Source of the DNA: Hyphomicrobiales bacterium
Lineage (GTDB): Bacteria > Pseudomonadota > Alphaproteobacteria > Rhizobiales > Devosiaceae
Length of the DNA stretch: 5,472 bases
Assembly: GCA_015487985.1 (NCBI GenBank)
Contig: WFOP01000206.1
Coordinates: 1 to 5,472 of the forward strand
Direction: 5' to 3'
Below are positions 1 to 5,431 of this stretch, piece after piece. Below the pieces are notes generated by a model. The model saw only the letters and a list, made by a program, of their open reading frames with translations, searched no databases and had not been told where the DNA came from. Both the position numbers and the translations under genes were made by a program. Position 1 is the stretch's first letter; every line of letters starts with the position of its first letter.

Positions 1-792
1 ATTATGGGGTGCGGGTCTTCGGGCGGTGTGCCCCGGGTTGGCAATCTGTGGGGGGCGTGCGACCCCAATGAGCCGAAAAACCGGCGCCGGCGCTGTTCGC
101 TGTTGTTGACGGGCACCCGTGAGGATAGCGAAGGGCAAACGATTGTTGTCATTGACACCGGGTGTGATTTGCGCGAGCAGTTACTTGATGCTGATGTGCG
201 GCATATCGAGGGGGTGTTTTATACCCACGAGCACGCGGACCATACCCATGGCATTGATGATTTGCGGGCGTTGGCGCTGAGTAACAAGAAGCGAATTGAT
301 GTTTATTTCGGCGCGCGCGCCGGGGTGCAAATCAGCGAAAAATTCAGCTATTGCTTTTCCTCACCAAAGAATAGCGAGTATCCGCCCATTCTCAGATCCC
401 ACAGGATTTTCCCCGGCGAGCCGGTTGAAATTGAAGGTGAGGGGGGCACCATCACCCTGCTCCCGATTTTGCAACAGCATGGCAGTATTACAACCCTGGG
501 GTTTCGTATTGGTGACTTCATGTATTCATGTGACGTATCGGGGTTTGATGCAATTGCTCAGGATGCCATGGGTGGCCTGAATACATGGGTTGTCGATGCG
601 CTGCGCCCCACGGCGCACCCCAGCCATCTGAGCCTGCCCGAATCCCTGGACTGGATTGAGCGCATGGCACCCACGCGCGCGGTTTTGACCAATCTGCATA
701 ATGATATGGATTATCATACGATAAGCGCTCAGACACCGGATAATGTTATTTTGGCATATGATGGCATGGAGCTGGACGTGACAGGCGTTTAG
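1..792 (+). CDS. PhnP-like metallo-beta-lactamase-fold hydrolase, 5' end cut by window
   Basis: This is a metal-dependent hydrolase of the metallo-beta-lactamase fold, of the branch that includes PhnP-type cyclic phosphodiesterases. The reading frame is open to the left edge. The first visible codon (ATT) precedes MGCGSSGGVP, which matches the usual N-terminal 'LGCGSSGGVPR' strand of this family, so the ATG at 4 is probably internal and only a few residues are missing. Counting from that Met, the metal-binding motif HEHADH is at 75-80 (His75, His77, Asp79, His80). Further likely ligands are His159, Asp177 in SCDVSG and His232 in NLHND. An N-terminal CDPNEPKNRRRR segment (19-30) is typical of the alphaproteobacterial subgroup. 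No phosphonate genes are nearby, so a PhnP role in C-P lyase metabolism is not supported and the substrate is unknown. In alphaproteobacteria this gene often follows a TatD-type nuclease gene, which would lie left of the window. The stop is TAG at 790-792. Confidence 0.9.
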   Translation: MMGCGSSGGVPRVGNLWGACDPNEPKNRRRRCSLLLTGTREDSEGQTIVVIDTGCDLREQLLDADVRHIEGVFYTHEHADHTHGIDDLRALALSNKKRIDVYFGARAGVQISEKFSYCFSSPKNSEYPPILRSHRIFPGEPVEIEGEGGTITLLPILQQHGSITTLGFRIGDFMYSCDVSGFDAIAQDAMGGLNTWVVDALRPTAHPSHLSLPESLDWIERMAPTRAVLTNLHNDMDYHTISAQTPDNVILAYDGMELDVTGV

Positions 793-975
793 GACAGCTG
801 TGACATCGTCGTGTAACCGGTATCGCTGTTGCGACTGAATTTTGATATCAGTCTAATCCAAAACTCCCGGAAATCTGGCATTTCCTTAATGTAAAAGTTC
901 CATAATATATATTACGCGAATTGTGTTTGTTGGATATATGTGCTGGGTGCAAAAACGGCGAAGCCAGACAAGCAG
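793..975. other. convergent intergenic spacer, no gene seen
   Basis: This 183-base spacer separates two genes that converge on it (stops at 792 on plus and 976 on minus). It is A+T-rich in the middle (about 890-935). A small inverted repeat lies at 869-874 and 880-885 (GGAAAT, loop CTGGC, ATTTCC), but no T-run follows on either strand, so it is a poor terminator. No tRNA-like fold, repeat array or start codon with a ribosome binding site stands out. Confidence 0.6.
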
Positions 976-1845
976 CTATTTGTCTTTATGGGAAACTGAC
1001 AGGATAAACCGACGCAGCGCCTTCAAGGCTTCTTCTGGTTTGTCCTTTACCACCCCATGTCCGCAATTCTTGAACTTGATATATTCCACCTGATCCTGAG
1101 TTAACCCGGCAGCTATTGTATCAGAGAACTCTGGCGGGGTAATTGGGTCGTCCTCACCAACCATTATAAGTGTGGGGCAACGGATTTTCGAAAGGTCGCC
1201 GCGAAAGTCCATACGGCCGTGTTCGTTTTTTGGTCCATTGAACCATAGCGCAGTTTCATTTCGCCATAAAACACGCATCATCCAGTCGATTGAGGAAACA
1301 TTGGTGAAACTGTAAAATGGTACACACTGATCTTTGTAGAGTGCTCGCCCTTCATCTGTCGGGTTTTCCCAATACGCCTCAGAAGTTTCTCTGATAACCT
1401 TACCTCCCAGACGTTCAAATGCGTTATAAACAGATGAGAATTCCACTTTTGCCGCTGTGCTAATTAATGCGATACCAGCGGCATGTTCCGGATAGTTGGT
1501 TGCATATGAAAGGGTGACAAAACCACCGAATGACGTGCCAATTATTATAGGGTTTTCGATGCCAAGGGTATCGCATAGTCCCTTTAAGTCGTCGCCCCAT
1601 TGAGCGAGATTCCATGTGTCTTGTTTACAAAGGTCGCTGCGTCCATTCCCCCGTTGATCATAGTAGATAACCTGGGCAATGTCGGTAAGTTGGGAAAAAT
1701 ATGGTTTTGAAACACTGTGATCGGCTCCTGGCCCTCCGTGTACCAAAACAACAGTAGGTTTTTCGCGCATTGTTTCGCCGTCTGGTGTTAAGCCCTCGCC
1801 GTCAACGTCGAAAAACAGTTTTGTTCCATTCACTCTAACAAACAT
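976..1845 (-). CDS. alpha/beta-fold hydrolase, proline iminopeptidase-like (S33-like)
   Basis: This is a complete 289-residue serine hydrolase of the alpha/beta fold. The oxyanion-hole motif HGGPG is at 36-40, followed by YYDQRGNGRS at 61-70. The nucleophile elbow GTSFGG at 103-108 makes Ser105 the nucleophile. The acid is probably Asp233 in GEDDPITP, and the catalytic base is His263 in NCGHG. HGGPG and DQRGxGRS are hallmarks of the proline iminopeptidase-like group, but true iminopeptidases usually have GGSWGS at the elbow, so peptidase activity is uncertain and an esterase or other hydrolase is equally possible. No signal peptide is seen, so the protein should be cytoplasmic. The start is ATG at 1845-1843, preceded by AGGG (1856-1853) with a 7-base spacer. 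The gene is divergent from paiB. Its base composition is lower in G+C than the flanking housekeeping genes in the stretches counted, which suggests later acquisition. Confidence 0.9.
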   Translation of the reverse strand: MFVRVNGTKLFFDVDGEGLTPDGETMREKPTVVLVHGGPGADHSVSKPYFSQLTDIAQVIYYDQRGNGRSDLCKQDTWNLAQWGDDLKGLCDTLGIENPIIIGTSFGGFVTLSYATNYPEHAAGIALISTAAKVEFSSVYNAFERLGGKVIRETSEAYWENPTDEGRALYKDQCVPFYSFTNVSSIDWMMRVLWRNETALWFNGPKNEHGRMDFRGDLSKIRCPTLIMVGEDDPITPPEFSDTIAAGLTQDQVEYIKFKNCGHGVVKDKPEEALKALRRFILSVSHKDK

Positions 1846-2074
1846 CTTTTCGCCCTATCTTGGTACGCCTTAGTTTCGCAGGCGGCTCTGGAAATACAAG
1901 AGCGATATTTTGAATTTTTGCCCTGGAGAACTCTTTGATAGCCTGAACATTCGGCCACAAATTGAAAGAAACCGGATGCGCGCAATTCCACCTATTGAAA
2001 TGAACGACTTTTCCTGCGACCGCCCACGCTTGAAGACTGAGATACGGTTGCGCCGTGCCTTGATCCCGGCAATA

Positions 2075-2103
2075 TTGTTTTCAGATGCCCTGCCCTGTAG
2101 ATT
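2075..2103 (+). promoter_or_regulatory. weak candidate sigma70-type promoter for paiB
   Basis: A TTGTTT hexamer at 2075-2080 and a TAGATT hexamer at 2098-2103 are separated by exactly 17 bases, about 45 bases before the paiB start codon. The matches to TTGACA and TATAAT are only 3/6 and 4/6, so the spacing and position are the main support. This is inference from consensus matching and could be chance in an A+T-rich spacer. Confidence 0.22.
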
Positions 2104-2135
2104 CGGTATTACCTCAATTTTTGTGGTTTTGGTGT

Positions 2136-2142
2136 GAAGGAG
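2136..2142 (+). promoter_or_regulatory. strong ribosome binding site fixing the paiB start
   Basis: GAAGGAG lies 7 bases upstream of the ATG at 2150. This is the strongest Shine-Dalgarno sequence in the window and fixes the paiB start codon. Confidence 0.8.
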
Positions 2143-2149
2143 CCAATTT

Positions 2150-2773
2150 ATGTTTGAACCTCTCCAATTTCGCGAAAAGCGAATAGATGTTATGCATGAT
2201 TTGATTAAAAAACACCCTTTTGCAACGCTTGTAACCATGGGTAACGCCGGCTTGTCGGCGGACCATCTACCTCTGGTTTTACATCCCGAGTGTTCTAAAA
2301 ACGGATTTCTTCGTGGTCACGTTTCTGCTGGAAATCCTCTTTGCAAAACTACACAGGACACAATTGATGTTCTCGTGACTTTTCAAGGGCCCCATGCATA
2401 TGTCAGCCCGTCCTGGTATCCCTCAAAAGCAGAGCATGGCAAGGTGGTTCCAACCTGGAATTATGTGGTGGTTCATGCGCACGGCACTTTGAGTTTTCGC
2501 AAAAATTCTAAATGGCTTATGGCGCATCTTGAAAAACTGACCGGGGGGCAGGAGAGCACACGCCCCTCCCCGTGGCTAGTTAGTGATGCGCCAGACGAGT
2601 TTGTTGCGCGCCAATTAAAAGGGTTGGTTGGGATCGAGATTGAAATTCAATCCTTGCAGGGAAAATGGAAAGTTTCGCAGAATAAGAATGAGCAAGACAG
2701 GTCAGGTGTTGAAGCGGGGCTTCGTTTAGAGGGCCTGGCGCAGGCATCTGCCCTGGCGGAGTTGATAAAATGA
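2150..2773 (+). CDS. paiB: PaiB-family FMN-binding negative transcriptional regulator-like protein
   Basis: This complete 207-residue protein belongs to the PaiB / FMN_bind_2 family, with a split-barrel flavin-binding fold. The order of family motifs is intact: MFEPLQFRE at the N-terminus, ADHLPLVL (37-44), GHVSAGNP (56-63), GPHAYVSPSWY (80-90), VPTWNYVVVHAHG (100-112), KGLVGIEIEI (157-166) and GKWKVSQN (171-178). The length is usual for the family. Bacillus subtilis PaiB was described as a negative regulator of protease production and sporulation, but most proteobacterial members have no demonstrated target and may be flavin- or haem-binding oxidoreductase-like proteins, so the regulator label is inherited by family. 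There is no paiA-like acetyltransferase next to it. The start is ATG at 2150 with a strong GAAGGAG site. The stop TGA (2771-2773) sits 13 bases before the mazG ATG, so the two genes are probably cotranscribed. It is A+T-rich near its start compared with the flanking genes. Confidence 0.92.
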   Translation: MFEPLQFREKRIDVMHDLIKKHPFATLVTMGNAGLSADHLPLVLHPECSKNGFLRGHVSAGNPLCKTTQDTIDVLVTFQGPHAYVSPSWYPSKAEHGKVVPTWNYVVVHAHGTLSFRKNSKWLMAHLEKLTGGQESTRPSPWLVSDAPDEFVARQLKGLVGIEIEIQSLQGKWKVSQNKNEQDRSGVEAGLRLEGLAQASALAELIK

Positions 2774-2790
2774 TTGGCGTTTGGGTATGA
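2758..2790 (+). promoter_or_regulatory. paiB-mazG translational junction with overlapping ATGA signals
   Basis: ATGA at 2770-2773 overlaps the paiB stop codon and a new ATG, which has GGAG (2758-2761) 8 bases upstream. That ATG opens a frame of six codons (MIGVWV) ending in TGA at 2788-2790, which in turn overlaps the mazG ATG as ATGA (2787-2790). The mazG ATG has no good Shine-Dalgarno of its own. The arrangement would suit termination-reinitiation coupling of mazG to upstream translation. The sequence facts are direct; the coupling is inference. Confidence 0.4.
2770..2790 (+). CDS. possible six-residue coupling or leader ORF ahead of mazG
   Basis: The frame runs from ATG at 2770 to TGA at 2788-2790 and encodes MIGVWV. 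It has a GGAG site at usable distance and overlaps paiB by four bases and mazG by four bases. The peptide itself is unlikely to have a function; it would serve to deliver ribosomes to the mazG start. It could equally be chance, or the trace of an older or mis-sequenced mazG start, because one base of frame change would fuse it to MazG. Confidence 0.3.
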   Translation: MIGVWV

Positions 2791-3605
2791 GTTTTTCAAA
2801 GGAATTTTCTACACTCGTCGAAATCATGGCGCGGTTGCGGGATCCTGAAAACGGGTGTCCCTGGGATATTGAACAGGACTTTGCTTCCATTCGCCACTTC
2901 ACCATTGAAGAGGCATATGAGGTGGCGGATGCCATCGAGCGCAAGGATTATGATGATCTTTGTTCTGAGCTGGGTGATTTATTGTTGCAGCCGGTTTTTC
3001 ACGCACAAATGGCCAGCGAAGCAAAACTGTTTGATATTGAGGATGTAATTCGCGGTATCAATGAAAAGCTGATACGGCGGCATCCGCATATTTTTGACAG
3101 TAAAAACGAGCTTTCCAGTGACTCTGTTTTGGATCAGTGGGAAAACATCAAAAAGGATGAGCGTAAAAACCGCGCGCTCAAACGTGGGGTGGAGACTGGC
3201 GAGGGCCTGTTGGATGATATTACCGGCGCCCTGCCCGCGCTTATGCGGGCTGAAAAACTGGCCAAGCGGGTTGCCAAAGTGGGGTTTGACTGGCCTGAGG
3301 CCAGCGGTGCGCTTGAAAAATGCCGGGAGGAACTGGCTGAAGTCGAAGTTGAAATGGCGGGCACCAGCAAGGAAAAAATTCAAGGGGAAATTGGCGACCT
3401 GTTATTTTCTGTGGCAAATCTGGCCCGCAAATGCGGTGTATCCCCGGAGGCGGCGCTAAGTGAGGCCAACGCAAAATTCGTGCGCCGGTTTGCCCATGTG
3501 GAGGCCAGGTGCGCACAAAACAATGTTGCTTTGGAGAGAGCGGGTTTGGACACGCTGCAAGAGTTCTGGGACGAGGTGCGCGTGTTGGACAAGGATGCCC
3601 GGTAG
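2787..3605 (+). CDS. mazG: nucleoside triphosphate pyrophosphohydrolase MazG
   Basis: MazG hydrolyses nucleoside triphosphates to monophosphates and pyrophosphate; it acts as a house-cleaning enzyme and, in E. coli, affects ppGpp-linked stress survival. The 272-residue product matches the length of the E. coli protein and has both MazG domains. The N-terminal repeat carries CPWD (24-27), the metal-binding pattern EEAYE (41-45) and ELGD (61-64), then RRHPHIF (97-103) and QWENIKKDER (117-126). The C-terminal repeat carries RAEKLAKRVAKVGFDW (154-169), EELAE (181-185) and EIGD (201-204). The key acidic residues are therefore present in both repeats. The start chosen is ATG at 2787; an in-frame TTG at 2781 would add only two residues and has no better ribosome binding site. 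The gene follows paiB closely and converges on hflX with 13 bases between stop codons. Confidence 0.96.
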   Translation: MSFSKEFSTLVEIMARLRDPENGCPWDIEQDFASIRHFTIEEAYEVADAIERKDYDDLCSELGDLLLQPVFHAQMASEAKLFDIEDVIRGINEKLIRRHPHIFDSKNELSSDSVLDQWENIKKDERKNRALKRGVETGEGLLDDITGALPALMRAEKLAKRVAKVGFDWPEASGALEKCREELAEVEVEMAGTSKEKIQGEIGDLLFSVANLARKCGVSPEAALSEANAKFVRRFAHVEARCAQNNVALERAGLDTLQEFWDEVRVLDKDAR

Positions 3606-3617
3606 CCGTCCGACCGG
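3599..3617. terminator. weak hairpin at the mazG/hflX convergence point
   Basis: CCGGT (3599-3603) and ACCGG (3613-3617) form a five-pair G+C-rich stem with a 9-base loop spanning the mazG stop. An overlapping perfect palindrome GACCGGTC lies at 3612-3619. No run of T follows directly on either strand, so intrinsic termination is doubtful. It is listed because the two genes converge here with only 13 bases between them and no better terminator is visible. Confidence 0.22.
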
Positions 3618-3618
3618 T

Positions 3619-5022
3619 CTAGGAATTGGTTTTGCGCGATAGTTGGCCGTTGAACCTGTTCAGAAATTCGCTCAGGTGGCGGGGGGTGACGCGGATTGAG
3701 TATGTGGTTGTGGTTTTTGCCGGGGCGGCCTGCTCTAAAACTTCGCAATGCTCATATAGCCAGCCAATATTCTGCCCCTGCTCATGGGGGATATGAACAT
3801 CAAAGGTTCGGCTGCCTTTAGCCAAAGCACCTTCAATGGCGCTGAGTAGTTGGGGCACCCCCTGCCCCGTCAGCGCTGAAATTTCAACGGTTGTTTCCAC
3901 GGTTCCAACGGGTTTCGGGGCGGGTAAATCGGCCTTTAGTTTGGGCCGCAAATCAATTTTGTTCCACGCTTCAATAACGGGTGTCGTTTCAGGATTAACG
4001 CCAAGGTCGGCCAGAACCGCCAGCACCTGTTTTGCCTGGGATTCGTGATCGGGGTTGGCCACATCGCGCATATGAATAATGACATCGGCCAGAACAACTT
4101 CTTCAAGGGTTGCGCGGAACGCGGCAACCAGATCCGTGGGCAGGTCGGCGATAAAGCCGACAGTATCGGAAATTATGATGTCCTTGCCGTGGGGTAAGCG
4201 AACCTTGCGCACTGTGGTATCAAGGGTTGCAAACAATACATCTTTCGCCATCACAGTTGCGCCGGTCAGCAGATTGAATATCGTTGATTTTCCGGCGTTG
4301 GTATAGCCTACCAATGCCACCAGCGGAAAAGGAACGGCATCGCGTGGCTTTCTCTGCATGGCGCGGGTTTTGCGGATTTTTTCAATGCGCTTTTCAAGGG
4401 AGGCCACCCGGTCGCGCAACTGACGCCGGTCGGCCTCAATCTGGGTTTCTCCGGGGCCACCAAGAAAACCGAAGCCACCGCGTTGCCGCTCCAAGTGGGT
4501 CCATGAGCGAACAAGGCGGGAGCGCTGATAATTCAGGTGCGCCAGTTCGACCTGTAGCACCCCTTCGCGGGTGGCGGCTCGCTCCCCAAAAATTTCCAGA
4601 ATGAGCGCGGTTCGGTCCAGCACTTTTGCCCCAAGATCACGTTCCAGATTTCGTTGTTGAACGGGGGAAAGCGCGGTGTCCACCAGAACGAGTTCAATGT
4701 TGTTTTGCTCAAACTCATCAGCCATGGTGCTGACTTGTCCGGGGCCAAAAAACGTTGAGGGCCTGGTATTGCGGACGGGAACCAGTTCGTGGGAAATAAT
4801 ATTGAGACGAATGGCACGCGCCAAAGACGCAAATTCGTCAAAGCGAGAGCTACTGTCAGAATTTTTTGTGCCGCGCGTTCGAATTTCAGGTGAAATGAGT
4901 GCCGTTCTGGTGGGGGCTTTGCGCCGTTCGTGAAATGCTTCTGGCCCGCGCGCGAACTCCACTCCTTGGGGGACATGCCTTGGCTTTTGAGGAACATCGC
5001 CCCGGGAAGATTTTTCGCTCAA
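3619..5022 (-). CDS. hflX: ribosome-associated GTPase HflX
   Basis: HflX is a GTPase of the OBG/HflX group that binds the 50S subunit and splits stalled 70S ribosomes under stress such as heat. The 467-residue product has the N-terminal HflX domain (about 39-220) with RPSTFFGPGQV (87-97), DRTALILEIF (136-145) and GGPGETQIEADRRQL (188-202), followed by a basic coiled stretch. The G domain shows G1 GYTNAGKS (239-246), a G2-region Thr in FATLDTT (264-270), G3 DTVGF (286-290), G4 NKID (354-357) and G5 SAL (382-384), so it should bind and hydrolyse GTP. The first ~38 residues are a basic, poorly conserved extension before TRTALISPEI, where many homologues begin. The start is TTG at 5022-5020: an in-frame TAA lies directly upstream, and AGGTG (5036-5032), overlapping the hfq stop codon, sits 9 bases before it. 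It is 12 bases downstream of hfq and so is cotranscribed with it. Confidence 0.96.
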   Translation of the reverse strand: MSEKSSRGDVPQKPRHVPQGVEFARGPEAFHERRKAPTRTALISPEIRTRGTKNSDSSSRFDEFASLARAIRLNIISHELVPVRNTRPSTFFGPGQVSTMADEFEQNNIELVLVDTALSPVQQRNLERDLGAKVLDRTALILEIFGERAATREGVLQVELAHLNYQRSRLVRSWTHLERQRGGFGFLGGPGETQIEADRRQLRDRVASLEKRIEKIRKTRAMQRKPRDAVPFPLVALVGYTNAGKSTIFNLLTGATVMAKDVLFATLDTTVRKVRLPHGKDIIISDTVGFIADLPTDLVAAFRATLEEVVLADVIIHMRDVANPDHESQAKQVLAVLADLGVNPETTPVIEAWNKIDLRPKLKADLPAPKPVGTVETTVEISALTGQGVPQLLSAIEGALAKGSRTFDVHIPHEQGQNIGWLYEHCEVLEQAAPAKTTTTYSIRVTPRHLSEFLNRFNGQLSRKTNS

Positions 5023-5034
5023 TTAGGTTGGCAC

Positions 5035-5301
5035 CTATTCATTTTGTGTTGTCTCGTCATCATCATCATTGTCGTCTCCGTCAAACATATGAATGGGGGC
5101 GCCGGGCATGATGGTGGAAATTGCGCTTTTATATACCAGTTGGGATTGAGAATCACGGCGCAATAATAATGAAAAATTATCAAACCAGGTGACATTTCCC
5201 TGAAGTTTTACGCCGTTGACCAAAAAAATTGTGAGTGGAATTTTTTGCTTTCGTACATGATTCAGGAACGCATCCTGCAAATTTTGATTTTTTTCGGGCA
5301 C
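5035..5301 (-). CDS. hfq: RNA chaperone Hfq
   Basis: Hfq is a hexameric Sm-like protein that pairs small RNAs with mRNAs. The 88-residue product shows [20 protein letters not shown], the Sm1 strand region [10 protein letters not shown] (26-35), WFDNF (39-43) and the Sm2 motif YKSAIST (57-62 plus) near the end of the core. Compared with E. coli numbering (+2 here), Gln8 and Lys56 are kept, Gln41 is Asn42, Tyr25 is Phe26 as is common in alphaproteobacteria, and His57 is Ser59, a notable change at the proximal RNA-binding pore. The rim patch is R17-K18-Q19-K20. The C-terminus (74-88) is an acidic tail with seven Asp and two Glu. The start is GTG at 5301-5299: an in-frame TAA is immediately upstream, and GAAGAGGA (5318-5311) lies 9 bases away, so GTG is well supported. 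It is the first gene of the hfq-hflX operon. Confidence 0.97.
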   Translation of the reverse strand: MPEKNQNLQDAFLNHVRKQKIPLTIFLVNGVKLQGNVTWFDNFSLLLRRDSQSQLVYKSAISTIMPGAPIHMFDGDDNDDDDETTQNE

Positions 5302-5310
5302 TTATCAGGT

Positions 5311-5330
5311 TCCTCTTCGTTATTATTTTT
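5311..5330 (-). promoter_or_regulatory. hfq ribosome binding site with adjoining A-R-N repeat, candidate Hfq autoregulatory site
   Basis: Read on the minus strand, four consecutive A-purine-any triplets (AAA AAT AAT AAC, 5330-5319) directly abut the Shine-Dalgarno GAAGAGGA (5318-5311). A-R-N triplets are the known ligand of the distal face of Gram-negative Hfq, and hfq translation is autoregulated in E. coli and reported to be so in Sinorhizobium meliloti. That Hfq binds here is inference; A-rich tracts before ribosome binding sites are also common simply as translation enhancers. Confidence 0.4.
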
Positions 5331-5342
5331 TAACTGGTGCCG

Positions 5343-5368
5343 TGGAATTTTTCCGCCTGGAATTCCAG
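5343..5368. repeat. palindrome and inverted/direct repeats in the hfq upstream region
   Basis: A perfect 12-base palindrome CTGGAATTCCAG lies at 5357-5368. TGGAATT occurs at 5343-5349 and again at 5358-5364, in direct orientation 15 bases apart. Its complement AATTCCA at 5361-5367 pairs with the first copy to give a seven-pair stem with an 11-base loop. It could be a regulator-binding site or an RNA hairpin in the hfq leader, about 40-65 bases ahead of the start codon. Confidence 0.45.
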
Positions 5369-5402
5369 CACACATCAAGCTCAACTCTTTGTCTTACAGA
5401 GG

Positions 5403-5431
5403 TTTTTACAGCTTTTTGCATGGCGCGACAA
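5403..5431 (-). promoter_or_regulatory. weak candidate promoter for hfq-hflX
   Basis: On the minus strand TTGTCG (5431-5426) and TAAAAA (5408-5403) are 17 bases apart, each matching 4 of 6 consensus positions. This would give an hfq leader of about 95 bases, including the palindrome and the A-R-N stretch. The support is consensus only. Transcription from further upstream is equally possible. Confidence 0.2.

Larger units (their letters stand above)
1846..2149. other. 304-base divergent spacer, no convincing gene
   Basis: This spacer lies between the divergent hydrolase and paiB genes and must carry control signals for both. Two chance-like frames occupy it. One on plus (1910-2137, TTG start) gives a 75-residue product with no recognisable domain and ends inside the paiB ribosome binding site. 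One on minus (1870-2238) runs 89 bases into paiB antisense and gives a Lys/Arg/Ser-rich sequence with no family resemblance. Neither has a good ribosome binding site. No clear operator palindrome, riboswitch fold or insertion sequence end was recognised. A weak paiB promoter candidate is listed separately. Confidence 0.5.

Noticed and set aside
4..6. ATG at 4 as the true start of the first gene
   Set aside because: The family strand leading to GCGSSGG normally extends several residues further and the frame is open to the edge, so the gene almost certainly starts outside the window.
869..885. Hairpin GGAAAT-CTGGC-ATTTCC as a terminator of the first gene
   Set aside because: The stem is short and A+T-rich, and no T-run follows on either strand.
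951..969. GGCTTCGCC followed by a T-run, read on the minus strand after the hydrolase stop, as a terminator
   Set aside because: Only three base pairs can form with a three-base loop, too little to call a terminator despite the T-run.
1910..2137. 75-codon plus-strand frame ahead of paiB
   Set aside because: It needs a TTG start with no clear ribosome binding site, has no domain, and ends in the paiB Shine-Dalgarno. A regulatory leader ORF is conceivable but unsupported.
1870..2238. 122-codon minus-strand frame across the divergent spacer
   Set aside because: It overlaps the start of paiB antisense, has no good ribosome binding site, and its Lys/Arg/Ser/Ile-rich product resembles no family I recognise. 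It is best read as a chance frame.
2781..2789. TTG at 2781 as the mazG start
   Set aside because: It adds only two residues, has no better ribosome binding site than the ATG at 2787, and the ATG sits in a stop/start overlap.
3094..3459. Long alternative-frame ORFs inside mazG and hflX
   Set aside because: They lie wholly within well-identified conserved genes in other frames and encode no recognisable protein, so they are shadows of the real genes.
3613..3634. Plus-strand stem ACCGGT/ATTGGT followed by TTTT as the mazG terminator
   Set aside because: Two of the six pairs are G-U and the T-run is short. It also lies in the coding end of hflX. Possible but not convincing.
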